Shown: positions 1-7,642 of the stretch, one piece after another
How positions within the stretch are numbered: the stretch's first letter is position 1
How the letters are laid out: the number at the start of each line of letters is the position of its first letter
DNA from: UBA1563 sp037440065
Lineage (GTDB): Bacteria; Bacteroidota; Ignavibacteria; Ignavibacteriales; Ignavibacteriaceae
DNA length: 64,000 nucleotides
Reading direction: 5' to 3'
Assembly: GCA_037440065.1 (NCBI GenBank)
Contig: JBBIUV010000015.1
Location: 1 to 64,000 of the forward strand
Made by a program: the position numbers and the translations under genes
The notes under the pieces: generated by a model
Database searches by the model: none
Seen by the model: only the letters and a program-made list of their open reading frames with translations
Told to the model about the DNA's origin: nothing

Positions 1-462
1 TGTACCAATTTGACTTTTAACGCACAACTGAGAAATGTAGACTTCCTTAATGTAGCGTACGCTTACTTTAATGCTCTCAGCAATGTAAAGCTGGTTGACG
101 CGGCATTCTCGATCATGGACTGCACAACATCACATTGCGAACTTGTATCAATCTATTATTGTACCACCGGTTCTGGGACATTGTATTCATCAAAGATGAA
201 ATATTGTAATTCGAGCGTTCTGCCTACTGGACAAAACATTTTAATTGCAAAATCGATCGGAGATAATCTTGTATTTAATTGTAATGACCTTGAATGGCAT
301 TCATCTGTTAATGCGCTTGGAAGAATAACAACAACCTCAATTAAGAATGTCCTGAACGGAAATACCGTAGCAACAAAAAAGATGGTGCTAACAAAAAGCG
401 GAGCGTTGGTATTAATTTATTTTGATGCAACCAATGCCGTCCAATCAATAGCACTCCCATAA
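1..462 (+). CDS. Tail-associated repeat protein, 5' end outside window
   Basis: The reading frame is open back to base 1, so this is the C-terminal part of a longer protein; the first in-window start-like codon (TTG at 10) is probably internal. The visible 150 or so residues are rich in Asn, Cys, Leu and Val, with irregular leucine-containing steps of about 20-25 residues near the start, reminiscent of a leucine-rich or beta-solenoid fold. I do not recognise the family. It ends 5 nt before the next gene on the same strand, and chaperone and tape-measure genes follow, so a virion or tail-associated role is inferred from context only. No signal peptide or membrane segment is visible in this part. 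Confidence 0.55.
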   Translation, partial: CTNLTFNAQLRNVDFLNVAYAYFNALSNVKLVDAAFSIMDCTTSHCELVSIYYCTTGSGTLYSSKMKYCNSSVLPTGQNILIAKSIGDNLVFNCNDLEWHSSVNALGRITTTSIKNVLNGNTVATKKMVLTKSGALVLIYFDATNAVQSIALP

Positions 463-467
463 TATTT

Positions 468-1340
468 ATGGTCAGAATAATTATCTCCGATGAATTCGGA
501 CAGCACGGAATAGATATCAAAACTGCAATCAGCAATGGTTACAGTTCTGATATCTCCGCGCAAATACAAATCATTGGCGGATGGAGCGCGTCGTTTGCGG
601 AAGCGCAAAGCAACGCAAACATTGTCGCTTTAATTCGCAGCACTTCCGGCGTTGCCGGTTATGTAACAAATGCAAGCTCAATTTGTCCAAGGGTACAAAC
701 TTTCTTTCCTCTTGGTTCAAATGTATTTGAAGAGTTAAATGTATTTGCAAATAACGAACCACCGGTTATTATTACAAGTGGAGCCGGTGATGAAGAGCTT
801 CGCAATAATACCGGCTACGGAAAAGGTTTAGAATTTTGGGATCAAGATTTATCTACACCAACTCCGGCAGATGATCAAAGCAGCTTCAGCAACGGTTACG
901 TACTTGGAAAACTTTTAAAAATAAAAGATACTTTGAACTGCACGTGGTGGGAAGCGAGATACAGAGCGCGCGAAACCGCAGACAGAAACGAACCTAACCG
1001 AGTTACATCACCGTGGGATTTGCGCAATGGTTACGGTAAGATCAACGTTAATGCTGCTGTCGCGTATGTTGGTCTAATCCCACCCGATCCATATTTGCCA
1101 GATGCACTTGCAATCGAAAACGCCGCACTACAGTTGGCGAATGATAACCTCACCGCTTATAGCATCACTTTGCAAAATAATATTGCTGAGTTGACAATTG
1201 ATAACGCCGCTCTGCAAGCCGCCAACACTTTGCTCGCCGGTTACCAATCCCGTTACAACCAGCTCCTCTTATCAATTGCAAAACGTAACCCGGTTGCAGA
1301 AGGACATCAAAACTTGTTAACAATTATAAACACATTGTAA
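468..1340 (+). CDS. Degenerate subtilase-like protein of the tail module
   Basis: A 290-residue protein. Residues 1-20 contain IIISDEFGQHGIDIK, which resembles the GHGTHVAG histidine motif of S8 subtilases. Near residues 103-110 VIITSGAGDE resembles the oxyanion-hole AAGN segment but lacks the Asn. Near residues 141-150 SSFSNGYVLGKL resembles the GTSxAxPxVAG serine motif, and GYGKINVNAAVAYV matches the block that follows in subtilases. Residues about 210-280 form an alanine/leucine-rich coiled coil with repeated NAALQ-type steps. The match is by eye and several canonical residues differ, so activity is doubtful. The position just before the tail chaperone gene is where a tail tube or sheath gene often lies, so a structural role is an alternative. 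There is no clear Shine-Dalgarno; the start lies 5 nt after the upstream stop. Confidence 0.55.
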   Translation: MVRIIISDEFGQHGIDIKTAISNGYSSDISAQIQIIGGWSASFAEAQSNANIVALIRSTSGVAGYVTNASSICPRVQTFFPLGSNVFEELNVFANNEPPVIITSGAGDEELRNNTGYGKGLEFWDQDLSTPTPADDQSSFSNGYVLGKLLKIKDTLNCTWWEARYRARETADRNEPNRVTSPWDLRNGYGKINVNAAVAYVGLIPPDPYLPDALAIENAALQLANDNLTAYSITLQNNIAELTIDNAALQAANTLLAGYQSRYNQLLLSIAKRNPVAEGHQNLLTIINTL

Positions 1341-1364
1341 AGACGCGGCATGCCGCGTCTCTAC
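1337..1364. repeat. REP-like 28-bp palindrome
   Basis: AGACGCGGCATGCCGCGTCT (1341-1360) is a perfect 20-bp palindrome. With flanking GTA/TAC it extends to 28 bp with one mismatch. The TAA stop of the upstream gene lies inside its left edge. GTAGAGACGCG-type palindromes are common intergenic repeats; the pair at 33349-33427 has the same outer GTAGGGA/TCCCTAC style. Confidence 0.75.
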
Positions 1365-1380
1365 ATAAAAAGGAGAACAC

Positions 1381-1845
1381 ATGAAACCCGAAAAACAATC
1401 CATCGACAAAAAATACAAAATCAATCCCGGCACAATAGACCGCATCTCAGCGTTCAAAGAGTTTGTAGGTGAGGAGGCTTTCAACCAGATATTACAAGGC
1501 TCCGCCGTAGTTGACATTCCCTTTGAAGAAGAATCATATTGCAAATTATTAAACATCGTTTTAGACGAAATTCCGGAGACCGGTCTCGATAAAATCACTT
1601 ACCCGGACGCGGAGGCAATCATAAGTTTTTTCTGTCAGCCCTTTGCCGGGCGTACCTTGAAGCAAGCGAAATCTACACTGGATGGGATATCTTCTTTGCT
1701 GGCAAAAGTCGATCCGAATCTAATCAAGACGGCGATGGAATCTATTTCATTCCCGAAAGCGAACGATGGCTCTACAAATGCATCGAGCTCGCAGAAGGGA
1801 ACTTTGAATCTGGAGAACGAATCTTTAGAAGCTCAACGCTTGTAA
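1381..1845 (+). CDS. Tail assembly chaperone, zero-frame product
   Basis: A 154-residue acidic, mostly helical protein lying between the upstream structural genes and the tape measure gene. That is the standard place of the lambda gpG-like tail assembly chaperone, which coats the tape measure protein while the tail tube polymerises. AAAAGGAG precedes the ATG by about 6 nt, one of the few good Shine-Dalgarno sites in this cluster. No family motif was recognised directly; the call rests on gene order, size and the -1 slippery heptamer at 1626-1632, which gives the second product listed separately. After the heptamer the zero frame runs another 71 codons and ends in a Ser/Asn/Glu-rich tail. Confidence 0.65.
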   Translation: MKPEKQSIDKKYKINPGTIDRISAFKEFVGEEAFNQILQGSAVVDIPFEEESYCKLLNIVLDEIPETGLDKITYPDAEAIISFFCQPFAGRTLKQAKSTLDGISSLLAKVDPNLIKTAMESISFPKANDGSTNASSSQKGTLNLENESLEAQRL

Positions 1846-1922
1846 AATTCGCAAAACTTTGCGCCTTCAAAATGGCGCAGAACCAAACGGTTAAAGCACA
1901 GTATGAAAAGATGAAAGTATAA
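1381..1922 (+). CDS. Tail assembly chaperone, predicted -1 frameshift product (gpGT-like)
   Basis: Slipping back one base at T TTT TTC (1626-1632; zero-frame codons TTT 1627 and TTC 1630) moves translation into a frame that stays open from 1632 to a TAA at 1920-1922. This gives an 84-residue shared N-terminus plus 96 new residues. The extension reads as ordinary protein: GWDIFF, DGIYFIPESERWLYKCIE and a basic helical end QTVKAQYEKMKV. In lambda and many other long-tailed phages the chaperone is made in exactly this short/long pair ahead of the tape measure gene. The heptamer, open frame and gene order are seen in the sequence; use of the shift is inferred. Independent translation of the -1 frame or a sequencing error are the alternatives. 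Confidence 0.65.
1626..1632 (+). promoter_or_regulatory. -1 slippery heptamer U UUU UUC
   Basis: The heptamer is in phase with the zero frame (AGT TTT TTC TGT), fitting the X XXY YYZ rule for tandem -1 slippage. It lies 84 codons into the chaperone gene, and the -1 frame beyond it is open for 96 codons. Confidence 0.65.
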
Positions 1923-2095
1923 AGTAGAAAGTAAAAAGTGAAAACAAATTTTAGGATAAATAAATCAGAAGTAAGAAGTAAGAATGAAAAACATTCTGAC
2001 TTCTGTATTCTTATTTTTCCTTTCCACTTTCCACTTGCAACTTTCAACTATGTTCCTAATTCCTAATTCCTAATTCGTAATTCCTAATTATTGAA
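1923..2095. repeat. Intergenic repeat patch between chaperone and tape measure genes
   Basis: This 173-bp gap has no gene. It contains an inverted repeat (AGAAGTAAGAATG at about 1974-1986 facing CATTCTGACTTCT at about 1992-2004, one mismatch), purine/pyrimidine-rich GTAGAAAGT and ACTTTCCACTT strings facing each other, and four or five copies of a CCTAATT heptamer just before the tape measure start. Similar ATTCCTAATTCC strings occur in host gaps near 22038 and 57485, so this looks like host-type intergenic repeat material. Confidence 0.6.
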
Positions 2096-5000
2096 ATGGC
2101 ACAGATAGTACTCAAAATAAAGTTAGACATTCCCGGCTTGCAAGCAGAGCTCGACAAAGCTATTGCCGAGATCAAACAAAAACTCTCGCAGTTCGGAACG
2201 GTTGATCTTAAAGCAGATACACGCGGTGCGCGTGACGGTGTAGATTCTTTAGGCAAAGGGATTGATGGAGTTACAACAAAAGCACATGAGACTCGCAGCG
2301 CGCTTGCGCAATGGGGAATGGTTCTTTCCGGAATCGACTCAGCCATAAACCTTGTACAATCCACACTCGCAAAATTAAAAGCTCCCGTTGATGTTGCTTC
2401 ACAATTTGAACAGTATAACGTTCAGCTCGAAGTACTTCTTGGCAGTGCGGATGCTGCACAAAAAAGAATCGGCGAGTTAACCGAGTTTGCAAAAACTACT
2501 CCGTTTGAATTACCCGAAGTTGTACGCGCTTCAAACCAACTTGAAGTATTAACCAAAGGCGCGCTCAGTACCGGTGCGGGTTTGCGAATGGTTGGAGATG
2601 TTGCAAGCGGAACCGGACAGCCGATAGATGAACTCTCAACCTGGTTCGGCAGATTGTATGACGGCATCCAGTCCGGGCGACCGGTCGGCGAAGCAATGCA
2701 AAGGCTGCAAGAACTCGGCGCCGTATCCGGAGACGTCCGTGCACGAATTGAATCGATGCAAAAAACAAATGCAAAAGGTAGCGAAGTCTGGGCAGTCGTT
2801 ACTGAGGCAATGAGCCGCTACAACGGAATGATGGATAAACAATCCGGTACATTCAAAGGCATGGTTAGTAATGCGGAAGATTCGATAACAGCAGTACAGA
2901 ATAAGATCGGCACCGCCCTTCTTCCTTCACTTAAAGATGCGGTCGGTTCTTTCATCAGTTTAACTTCCTGGATCAACACACACACTTCAACCCTCGCCGC
3001 AATGTTGCCGGTTGTGGGCACGATAGCTGCGGCGGTGATAGTTTATACCAACGCGCAGAAAGCGCAGCTCTTGGTTGAGGCTCTTTCAACAAAATCCCTC
3101 ACACAAAACGCTCTTGCAATGGCAATCAAGAACACGGTAACGAACGTTAGTAAAGCGGTAACGGATTTGGCTGCCGCTTCAACGTTGGCGTATTCTGTTA
3201 TCATAGATATGATGACCGGGAAGATAACGGTCGCTCAAGCGGCTACTCAACTTTGGACTCTCGCAACGATGTCACTCGCTGCAGTATTAACGGTTGTAAG
3301 CACCGCACTCATAGCGGTTGGTGCGCTCTGGGGAATTTACGAAATGACCATTGGTGCTGCAAGGAAAGAATCTGCTGAACTTGTTTATCAAAACGAAAGA
3401 GTTAAACTCGGGCTCAACGATCTCCAGAATACCTTAGACGGCATGTCATTCACTCAGCTTACTGAGGGGATAAAAGATAGCACCAAGGAAATGGTCAGAC
3501 TATACAGGACAATTGACACTTTAAAAGGAATGACGGTTACCGGTGTTGATTGGATTGATTCATTCCTTACCGGTGGGAAGACTGATAAAATATATGATGC
3601 CATTGCCGCTACTGAAGCCAACAACAAAGCGGTCGGTGAATCGCGCGAAGGTTATTCAAAACAAACTGAAAAGATAAAGGAGACGCTCGCCTATACCAAT
3701 GGTTTAACAAAAGAAAATGTCTCTCAAATTAAAAGTCTCGCTCAGCTTGAAGTAGCCATCAACAAAGTAACACTTGCAAGAAAATATTCTGAGTCTGATA
3801 GCGGACGCAATGAAGCCGCGCGTTGGCTTAAAGAACTCGAAGCACTGAAGGATAAATTCAAAGTTGAAACTGAAGCTGAAGAGAAAGCGAACAAAGCAAA
3901 AAAAGAACTTGCATTCGATCTTGCAAAAGCAAAAGTTGAAGCTATAAAAGATGGGAAGCAAAAAGAATCTGCGCAGTTGGAATTATGGTACGCCCAAGAG
4001 CTCGATAAACAAAAGGGAGATGCACAGCGAAGGTTACTCGTCGATCAACAATACAAAATAAAGAAGAAAGTTCTTGAAGATAAATTTGCAGCCGATGAAT
4101 TTGTAAGTAGTAATGAACGTGAAAGACGTTACATCGATCTGCAAAAAGATTCACTCGTTAAAAGCATTTCGTTAATTGATAATGAATATTTCTTAAAACG
4201 CGAAAAAGCAAAAGGCAATGCCGATGAACTTGTTCTTCTCGAGAAGGAACGGCTCGACAAAATTACAAAGGCAACTACTGAGTGGAACAAGAAAGATGCA
4301 GATGTAAACTTTGCTCAACGTGAGAAGAAAATCCAGTCAGAGAAAAGTGGTTTGCAAAAAGAACTTAATCTGTTGGACTTGCAAAAAGATAAAGAGTTAG
4401 CCATTGCAAATCTAACTGAAGAAATGAAGCTCTTGATCGTTGCTGAATACGAACAGAAAAAGAAAGAACTGCGCGAAAAGAATTCAAAGGAAACTCACGA
4501 AAAAGAAGTTGAGAAGATAAAGGATTTATCCTCCACATACGAACGTCATTTCGGCGCGCTCGTTAACATGGCGGAGAACGCAACATCTTCACAAATGAGT
4601 ATGGATAAACAACTCAAAGATTATCTTCTTCGCCAGTTGAAAGATTACCTGGTTAAATACATCGCTACAAAAATAGCTGAGGCAACGGTATTCAATACAA
4701 CAGAAGCCGCTAAGACTGCCGCACTCGCAACGTCAACAGCAGCGCAAGCCGGTATCTCAACCACCGCTACGGCTGTGTCAACGGCAACCACCGTTAGTAG
4801 TATGGGTGCAATTACTGCAGCAGCAGCTCCAGCAGCCGCCGCAACTTCTATCGCAACCTTTGGTGGATCTGCGTGGGCTGGGTACGCTGCTATCGCCGCC
4901 GTCTTCGGGCTAATCCTTGGAATGATACTCGGTAAAAAAGAAGGTGGTTATACCGGCTCCGGTAACCCGGACGAGACAGCCGGTACGGTGCATAAAGAAG

Positions 5001-5383
5001 AATACGTCTTCGAGGCTGATCTTGTAAAAGGCAACGTCTCTAAGTTTGATATGCTTCGCAAACTTCTTCGCTCCGGAGTTTCACTCGATCAACTTTATAA
5101 AAACCTATCTAACCAGGTTAATCCCATTCAACTTATTCCTGATGTTGTACTTCGGACAAACCTTGCATCTTCAGCTCTACGCTCCGGTGCAGTTGATAGC
5201 ACATCTATAAGAATGGAATCAACTCTTAATAGATTGGAATCCGTTCTTGCTAAACTGGAAAAGGATGGAGTGAAATCAAATGTAGAATTAGAGCCAACAA
5301 AAATAACTGAAGAGTTAAAAGGCTCAACCATTTACCGCAGTTATGAGATACAGAAAAAATCTGAAGATAAGAGGAAGTCGTAA
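2096..5383 (+). CDS. Phage tail tape measure protein
   Basis: At 1095 residues this is the largest gene of the cluster. Tape measure proteins set tail length and line the tube lumen. Residues about 100-290 hold the tape-measure N-terminal region (FEQYNVQLEVLLGSA, FAKTTPFELPEV, LQELGAVSG, DKQSGTFKGMVSNAEDSI). Hydrophobic segments lie near residues 296-318, 386-415 and 928-945. Residues about 535-810 are Lys/Glu-rich coiled coil. The C-terminus has GGYTGSGNPDETAGTVHKEEYVFEA-like sequence, as seen in many tape measure ends. It follows the frameshifting chaperone and overlaps the next gene by one base. No Shine-Dalgarno is visible before the ATG. Length would suggest a tail of roughly 160 nm by the usual 1.5 angstrom per residue rule. 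Confidence 0.9.
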   Translation: MAQIVLKIKLDIPGLQAELDKAIAEIKQKLSQFGTVDLKADTRGARDGVDSLGKGIDGVTTKAHETRSALAQWGMVLSGIDSAINLVQSTLAKLKAPVDVASQFEQYNVQLEVLLGSADAAQKRIGELTEFAKTTPFELPEVVRASNQLEVLTKGALSTGAGLRMVGDVASGTGQPIDELSTWFGRLYDGIQSGRPVGEAMQRLQELGAVSGDVRARIESMQKTNAKGSEVWAVVTEAMSRYNGMMDKQSGTFKGMVSNAEDSITAVQNKIGTALLPSLKDAVGSFISLTSWINTHTSTLAAMLPVVGTIAAAVIVYTNAQKAQLLVEALSTKSLTQNALAMAIKNTVTNVSKAVTDLAAASTLAYSVIIDMMTGKITVAQAATQLWTLATMSLAAVLTVVSTALIAVGALWGIYEMTIGAARKESAELVYQNERVKLGLNDLQNTLDGMSFTQLTEGIKDSTKEMVRLYRTIDTLKGMTVTGVDWIDSFLTGGKTDKIYDAIAATEANNKAVGESREGYSKQTEKIKETLAYTNGLTKENVSQIKSLAQLEVAINKVTLARKYSESDSGRNEAARWLKELEALKDKFKVETEAEEKANKAKKELAFDLAKAKVEAIKDGKQKESAQLELWYAQELDKQKGDAQRRLLVDQQYKIKKKVLEDKFAADEFVSSNERERRYIDLQKDSLVKSISLIDNEYFLKREKAKGNADELVLLEKERLDKITKATTEWNKKDADVNFAQREKKIQSEKSGLQKELNLLDLQKDKELAIANLTEEMKLLIVAEYEQKKKELREKNSKETHEKEVEKIKDLSSTYERHFGALVNMAENATSSQMSMDKQLKDYLLRQLKDYLVKYIATKIAEATVFNTTEAAKTAALATSTAAQAGISTTATAVSTATTVSSMGAITAAAAPAAAATSIATFGGSAWAGYAAIAAVFGLILGMILGKKEGGYTGSGNPDETAGTVHKEEYVFEADLVKGNVSKFDMLRKLLRSGVSLDQLYKNLSNQVNPIQLIPDVVLRTNLASSALRSGAVDSTSIRMESTLNRLESVLAKLEKDGVKSNVELEPTKITEELKGSTIYRSYEIQKKSEDKRKS

Positions 5384-6114
5384 TGAGTAGCAGATTTCTC
5401 CAAGGCGATGGATATCCGATATTAAAACGTTACAACTCAAGTAACACTTTGCAAGAGACCGTCAACCTTCCCTACGTTCGTGATGACGGCTCGAATAGTT
5501 TCGTTAAACAAATTCTTGATCCATACCCGGAAGATAAGACTCGCCAATATGCATTGCTCTCCGGCGCTGAAGCGGAAGACGCTCCGATCGGTTCAAAATT
5601 ACGGATACAAATAAAATACGTTTCAATCTTAGCAAGCGATCTTAAAGCGATATTTAACTGCATCCTTGCAGCTCGTGCAAACTCCGGTGATTACTTAAAA
5701 CTAAAACCAAGAGATGATTACGATGCAGTCACAAATGAGTATAAAGTTATTTACAAAGGCTCCTTTCCGTTGGAATCCGGAAACATGTGGCGGCACAATA
5801 TTCAATTAGATTTCTCCGCCACCGATCTGTTGCCAACATCATTTGTGTTCGACACAGCGCCGTCAGTCATTACACGTACAACCGCCGGTGGTACACTTTA
5901 CGGCGATGCTTTTTCAGCAGATGTAATTAATGTAACATCAACAGCAAGCTTCGCGGCTTCCGGTACTGCATATATAAAGGTCGGCGGAGTTGGCGTCGCT
6001 TTCACTTATGCCAGCAAAACATCAATAAAATTCGAGGATTGCATATCGGTAGATGAGAACGAATACACATTTTTATCCGGTGCAGAAATCTACCTAACTA
6101 ACCCGGACGTTTAG
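5383..6114 (+). CDS. Distal tail-like protein
   Basis: A 243-residue protein whose ATG shares its A with the TAA stop of the tape measure gene, so translation is probably coupled. Gene order places it at the distal tail or baseplate position. Residues about 1-165 form one domain with KLKPRDDYDAV and NIQLDFSATDLLP; residues about 165-243 are a Thr/Ala/Gly-rich beta domain of the kind added to virion proteins. I cannot assign a named family with certainty. No signal peptide or membrane segment is present. It is the last recognisable structural gene before the methylase. Confidence 0.6.
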   Translation: MSSRFLQGDGYPILKRYNSSNTLQETVNLPYVRDDGSNSFVKQILDPYPEDKTRQYALLSGAEAEDAPIGSKLRIQIKYVSILASDLKAIFNCILAARANSGDYLKLKPRDDYDAVTNEYKVIYKGSFPLESGNMWRHNIQLDFSATDLLPTSFVFDTAPSVITRTTAGGTLYGDAFSADVINVTSTASFAASGTAYIKVGGVGVAFTYASKTSIKFEDCISVDENEYTFLSGAEIYLTNPDV

Positions 6115-6139
6115 CTCTTTGACATACTGAAAATAAAAA

Positions 6140-6234
6140 TGCCCTCTTATAAAGGATGGGCTTTCGAGATCGCTTAATAAGCCACTTCGCAGTGGCTCAA
6201 GACTCAAAACCCACCCATCCTTTGCAAGAGAGCA
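6140..6234. other. Structured inverted-repeat element ahead of the methylase
   Basis: A 21-nt arm (6140-6160, ending AAAGGATGGG) faces its near-complement (6214-6234, starting CCCATCCTTT) with 18 Watson-Crick pairs and one wobble. Inside sits a perfect hairpin GCCACT-TCGC-AGTGGC (6181-6196). No T run follows on either strand, so it is not a typical terminator. It may be a structured RNA, a protein-binding cruciform or a recombination end. Confidence 0.65.
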
Positions 6235-6253
6235 CTCATGTTACTCCGTTTAA

Positions 6254-6296
6254 GTAACCTCACAAATATAATACATTAATTAAATTTAGAGGTTAC
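6254..6296 (+). promoter_or_regulatory. Inverted repeat covering the methylase ribosome binding site
   Basis: GTAACCTC (6254-6261) is the exact complement of GAGGTTAC (6289-6296), which ends directly at the methylase ATG and carries its GAGG Shine-Dalgarno. The direct repeat CATGTTAC occurs at 6237-6244 and 6296-6303. Pairing would hide the ribosome site; alternatively the arms are an operator. Confidence 0.5.
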
Positions 6297-7088
6297 ATGT
6301 TACCATATATTGGAGGCAAATCTTTTCTCGCCTCATGGATCATTCAAAATTTCCCAACCAATTATAAACAAATGCAGTACGTCGAAGTCTTCGGTGGCGG
6401 CGGTTGGGTTCTCTTCAAAAAGGAAGAGTCATATCTCGAAACCTACAACGATCTTAATTCGCACCTGGTTAATCTGTTCAAGATTATCCGGGACAATTAC
6501 AGCGAGTTCGCCCAGCGCGCGGAATGGTCACTCCACAGCCGTGAGATGTACATCGAAGCTCGCGAAAAGTTGAAGGATGATAAATTCCTTTCCGATATCG
6601 AAAAGGCAATGCATTACGCAATCCAGAAATGCCAGTCATTCGCCGGGAAAGGTGGTTGGGCTTATGCGGTCACTTCCAACAAAGTAACCAATGGCAAATG
6701 GCTCCCGTTTCTAAAACGAATGGAGCTGATCAACGCCCGGCTTAAAAAAGTCCAGATCGAATGCCTCGATTTCTCCGCCGTCATAGAAAAGTACGATTCC
6801 CCCAACACCCTCTTCTACCTCGATCCGCCCTACGTGGATGTCGAAAGTTACTACGATGCGCCTGGCGTAAAATTCCGCCGGGCAGATCACGAAGCTCTCG
6901 CCGGTAGATTAAAGAAGGTGAAAGGCAAATTCGTCCTAAGCTATTACGAGCATCCCCTTGTCCGGGAATTATACCACGATTGCCGGATAATAACCAAGGA
7001 TTCCGTAAAACATAGCGCAGGAACCACCCGTAATCGGAAGTCGAACACCAAGCCCAAGTCCGTTGAACTTTTGATCACAAACTACTAA
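6297..7088 (+). CDS. DNA adenine-N6 methyltransferase, D12 class
   Basis: A 263-residue enzyme of the Dam/D12 family, which transfers methyl from S-adenosylmethionine to adenine N6. MLPYIGGKS at the N-terminus is the family's SAM-binding start; YVEVFGGGGWVLF follows near residue 27, and DPPYVDVESYY near residue 180 is the catalytic DPPY motif. The length is normal for the family. No restriction enzyme gene is next to it, so it is probably a phage-borne solitary methylase protecting phage DNA or altering host methylation. It is slightly richer in G+C and codon-wise more even than the flanking host genes. A perfect terminator follows. The GAGG at 6289-6292 sits 4 nt before the ATG inside an inverted repeat. 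Confidence 0.92.
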   Translation: MLPYIGGKSFLASWIIQNFPTNYKQMQYVEVFGGGGWVLFKKEESYLETYNDLNSHLVNLFKIIRDNYSEFAQRAEWSLHSREMYIEAREKLKDDKFLSDIEKAMHYAIQKCQSFAGKGGWAYAVTSNKVTNGKWLPFLKRMELINARLKKVQIECLDFSAVIEKYDSPNTLFYLDPPYVDVESYYDAPGVKFRRADHEALAGRLKKVKGKFVLSYYEHPLVRELYHDCRIITKDSVKHSAGTTRNRKSNTKPKSVELLITNY

Positions 7089-7095
7089 AACAACG

Positions 7096-7150
7096 AACCC
7101 CTTAACCTCACCTCTGACAAATTGGCAGATATGAATTTAAGGGGTTTTTT
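7096..7150 (+). terminator. Rho-independent terminator after the methylase
   Basis: AACCCCTTAA (7096-7105) pairs perfectly with TTAAGGGGTT (7137-7146), and a run of six T follows the G's. The 31-nt loop contains a smaller TCTG/CAGA stem (7113-7116, 7126-7129). Confidence 0.8.
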
Positions 7151-7155
7151 GCTCG

Positions 7156-7192
7156 AATATCGCTTCACTAAAAATTCAAATATCGCTTCACT
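7156..7192. repeat. Two direct repeats at the right edge of the phage cluster
   Basis: AATATCGCTTCACT occurs at 7156-7169 and again at 7179-7192 (period 23 bp). It lies just outside the terminator, where an attachment site could be, but no integrase or partner copy is visible in the window. Confidence 0.5.
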
Positions 7193-7266
7193 TTACAAAA
7201 ACTTTAATAAAAGTGGGTTTTTGAAATTTGGGTTAGGAGAAAATCGAATTTATGAGGTGAAACAAG

Positions 7267-7298
7267 GAGCGTTATGTTTGGTTAAAAGCATAACGCTC
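7267..7298. terminator. Hairpin between convergent genes
   Basis: GAGCGTTATG (7267-7276) pairs perfectly with CATAACGCTC (7289-7298) around a 12-nt loop. It lies between the + strand methylase and the - strand host operon. A T run on the + strand comes only 11-12 nt later, so terminator strength is uncertain. Confidence 0.45.
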
Positions 7299-7359
7299 TG
7301 AAAAGATTAACTTTTTTAGGGGAAATAAGTTTTACTTTGCAAGCAGAATTTCGGATTGA

Positions 7360-7617
7360 TTAAGAGAAACTGTTTGTAATTCCATCCATCGCCTGAGATC
7401 TTGCATGCAGTTCATTCAGCTTTTGAATTATTTTTAAAATATGAGAACGTCGTTCATCAACAATTTCGCCTAAAAAGTTTTTAACTTCTGGTGCATTGCA
7501 ATCGTCGTAAACATTCTCATAAAAACGGACCGAAGCGGTTTCGCGCCTCAGCGCTTCGTTTAGCATCGCACAGGAATCCCTGCACGTGTGATCGCATCTG
7601 ACATTATGTTCAACCAT
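7360..7617 (-). CDS. Small ferritin-like four-helix protein
   Basis: An 85-residue protein with an N-terminal Cys/His cluster (CDHTCRDSC, residues 8-16), then two helices. ALRRETASVRFYENVYDDC and FLGEIVDERRSHI carry the Glu and ExxxH-like pattern of rubrerythrin or ferritin-like halves, so a dimer could build a di-iron four-helix bundle. It lies 25 nt after the gamma subunit of the 2-oxoacid:ferredoxin oxidoreductase and probably ends that operon, suggesting protection of oxygen-sensitive iron-sulfur enzymes. The metal site is inferred from the pattern only. A small regulator-like helical protein is the alternative. Confidence 0.6.
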   Translation of the reverse strand: MVEHNVRCDHTCRDSCAMLNEALRRETASVRFYENVYDDCNAPEVKNFLGEIVDERRSHILKIIQKLNELHARSQAMDGITNSFS

Positions 7618-7642
7618 TGTTGTGGTTCCCCTGTTTTATTTG

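Noticed and set aside
1772..2047. 91-codon - strand open frame in the tail cluster
   Set aside because: It overlaps the chaperone frames and the repeat patch and is antisense to all neighbours.
1..7300. Complete prophage
   Set aside because: No integrase, terminase, capsid or lysis gene is visible; only part of a tail module is in the window.
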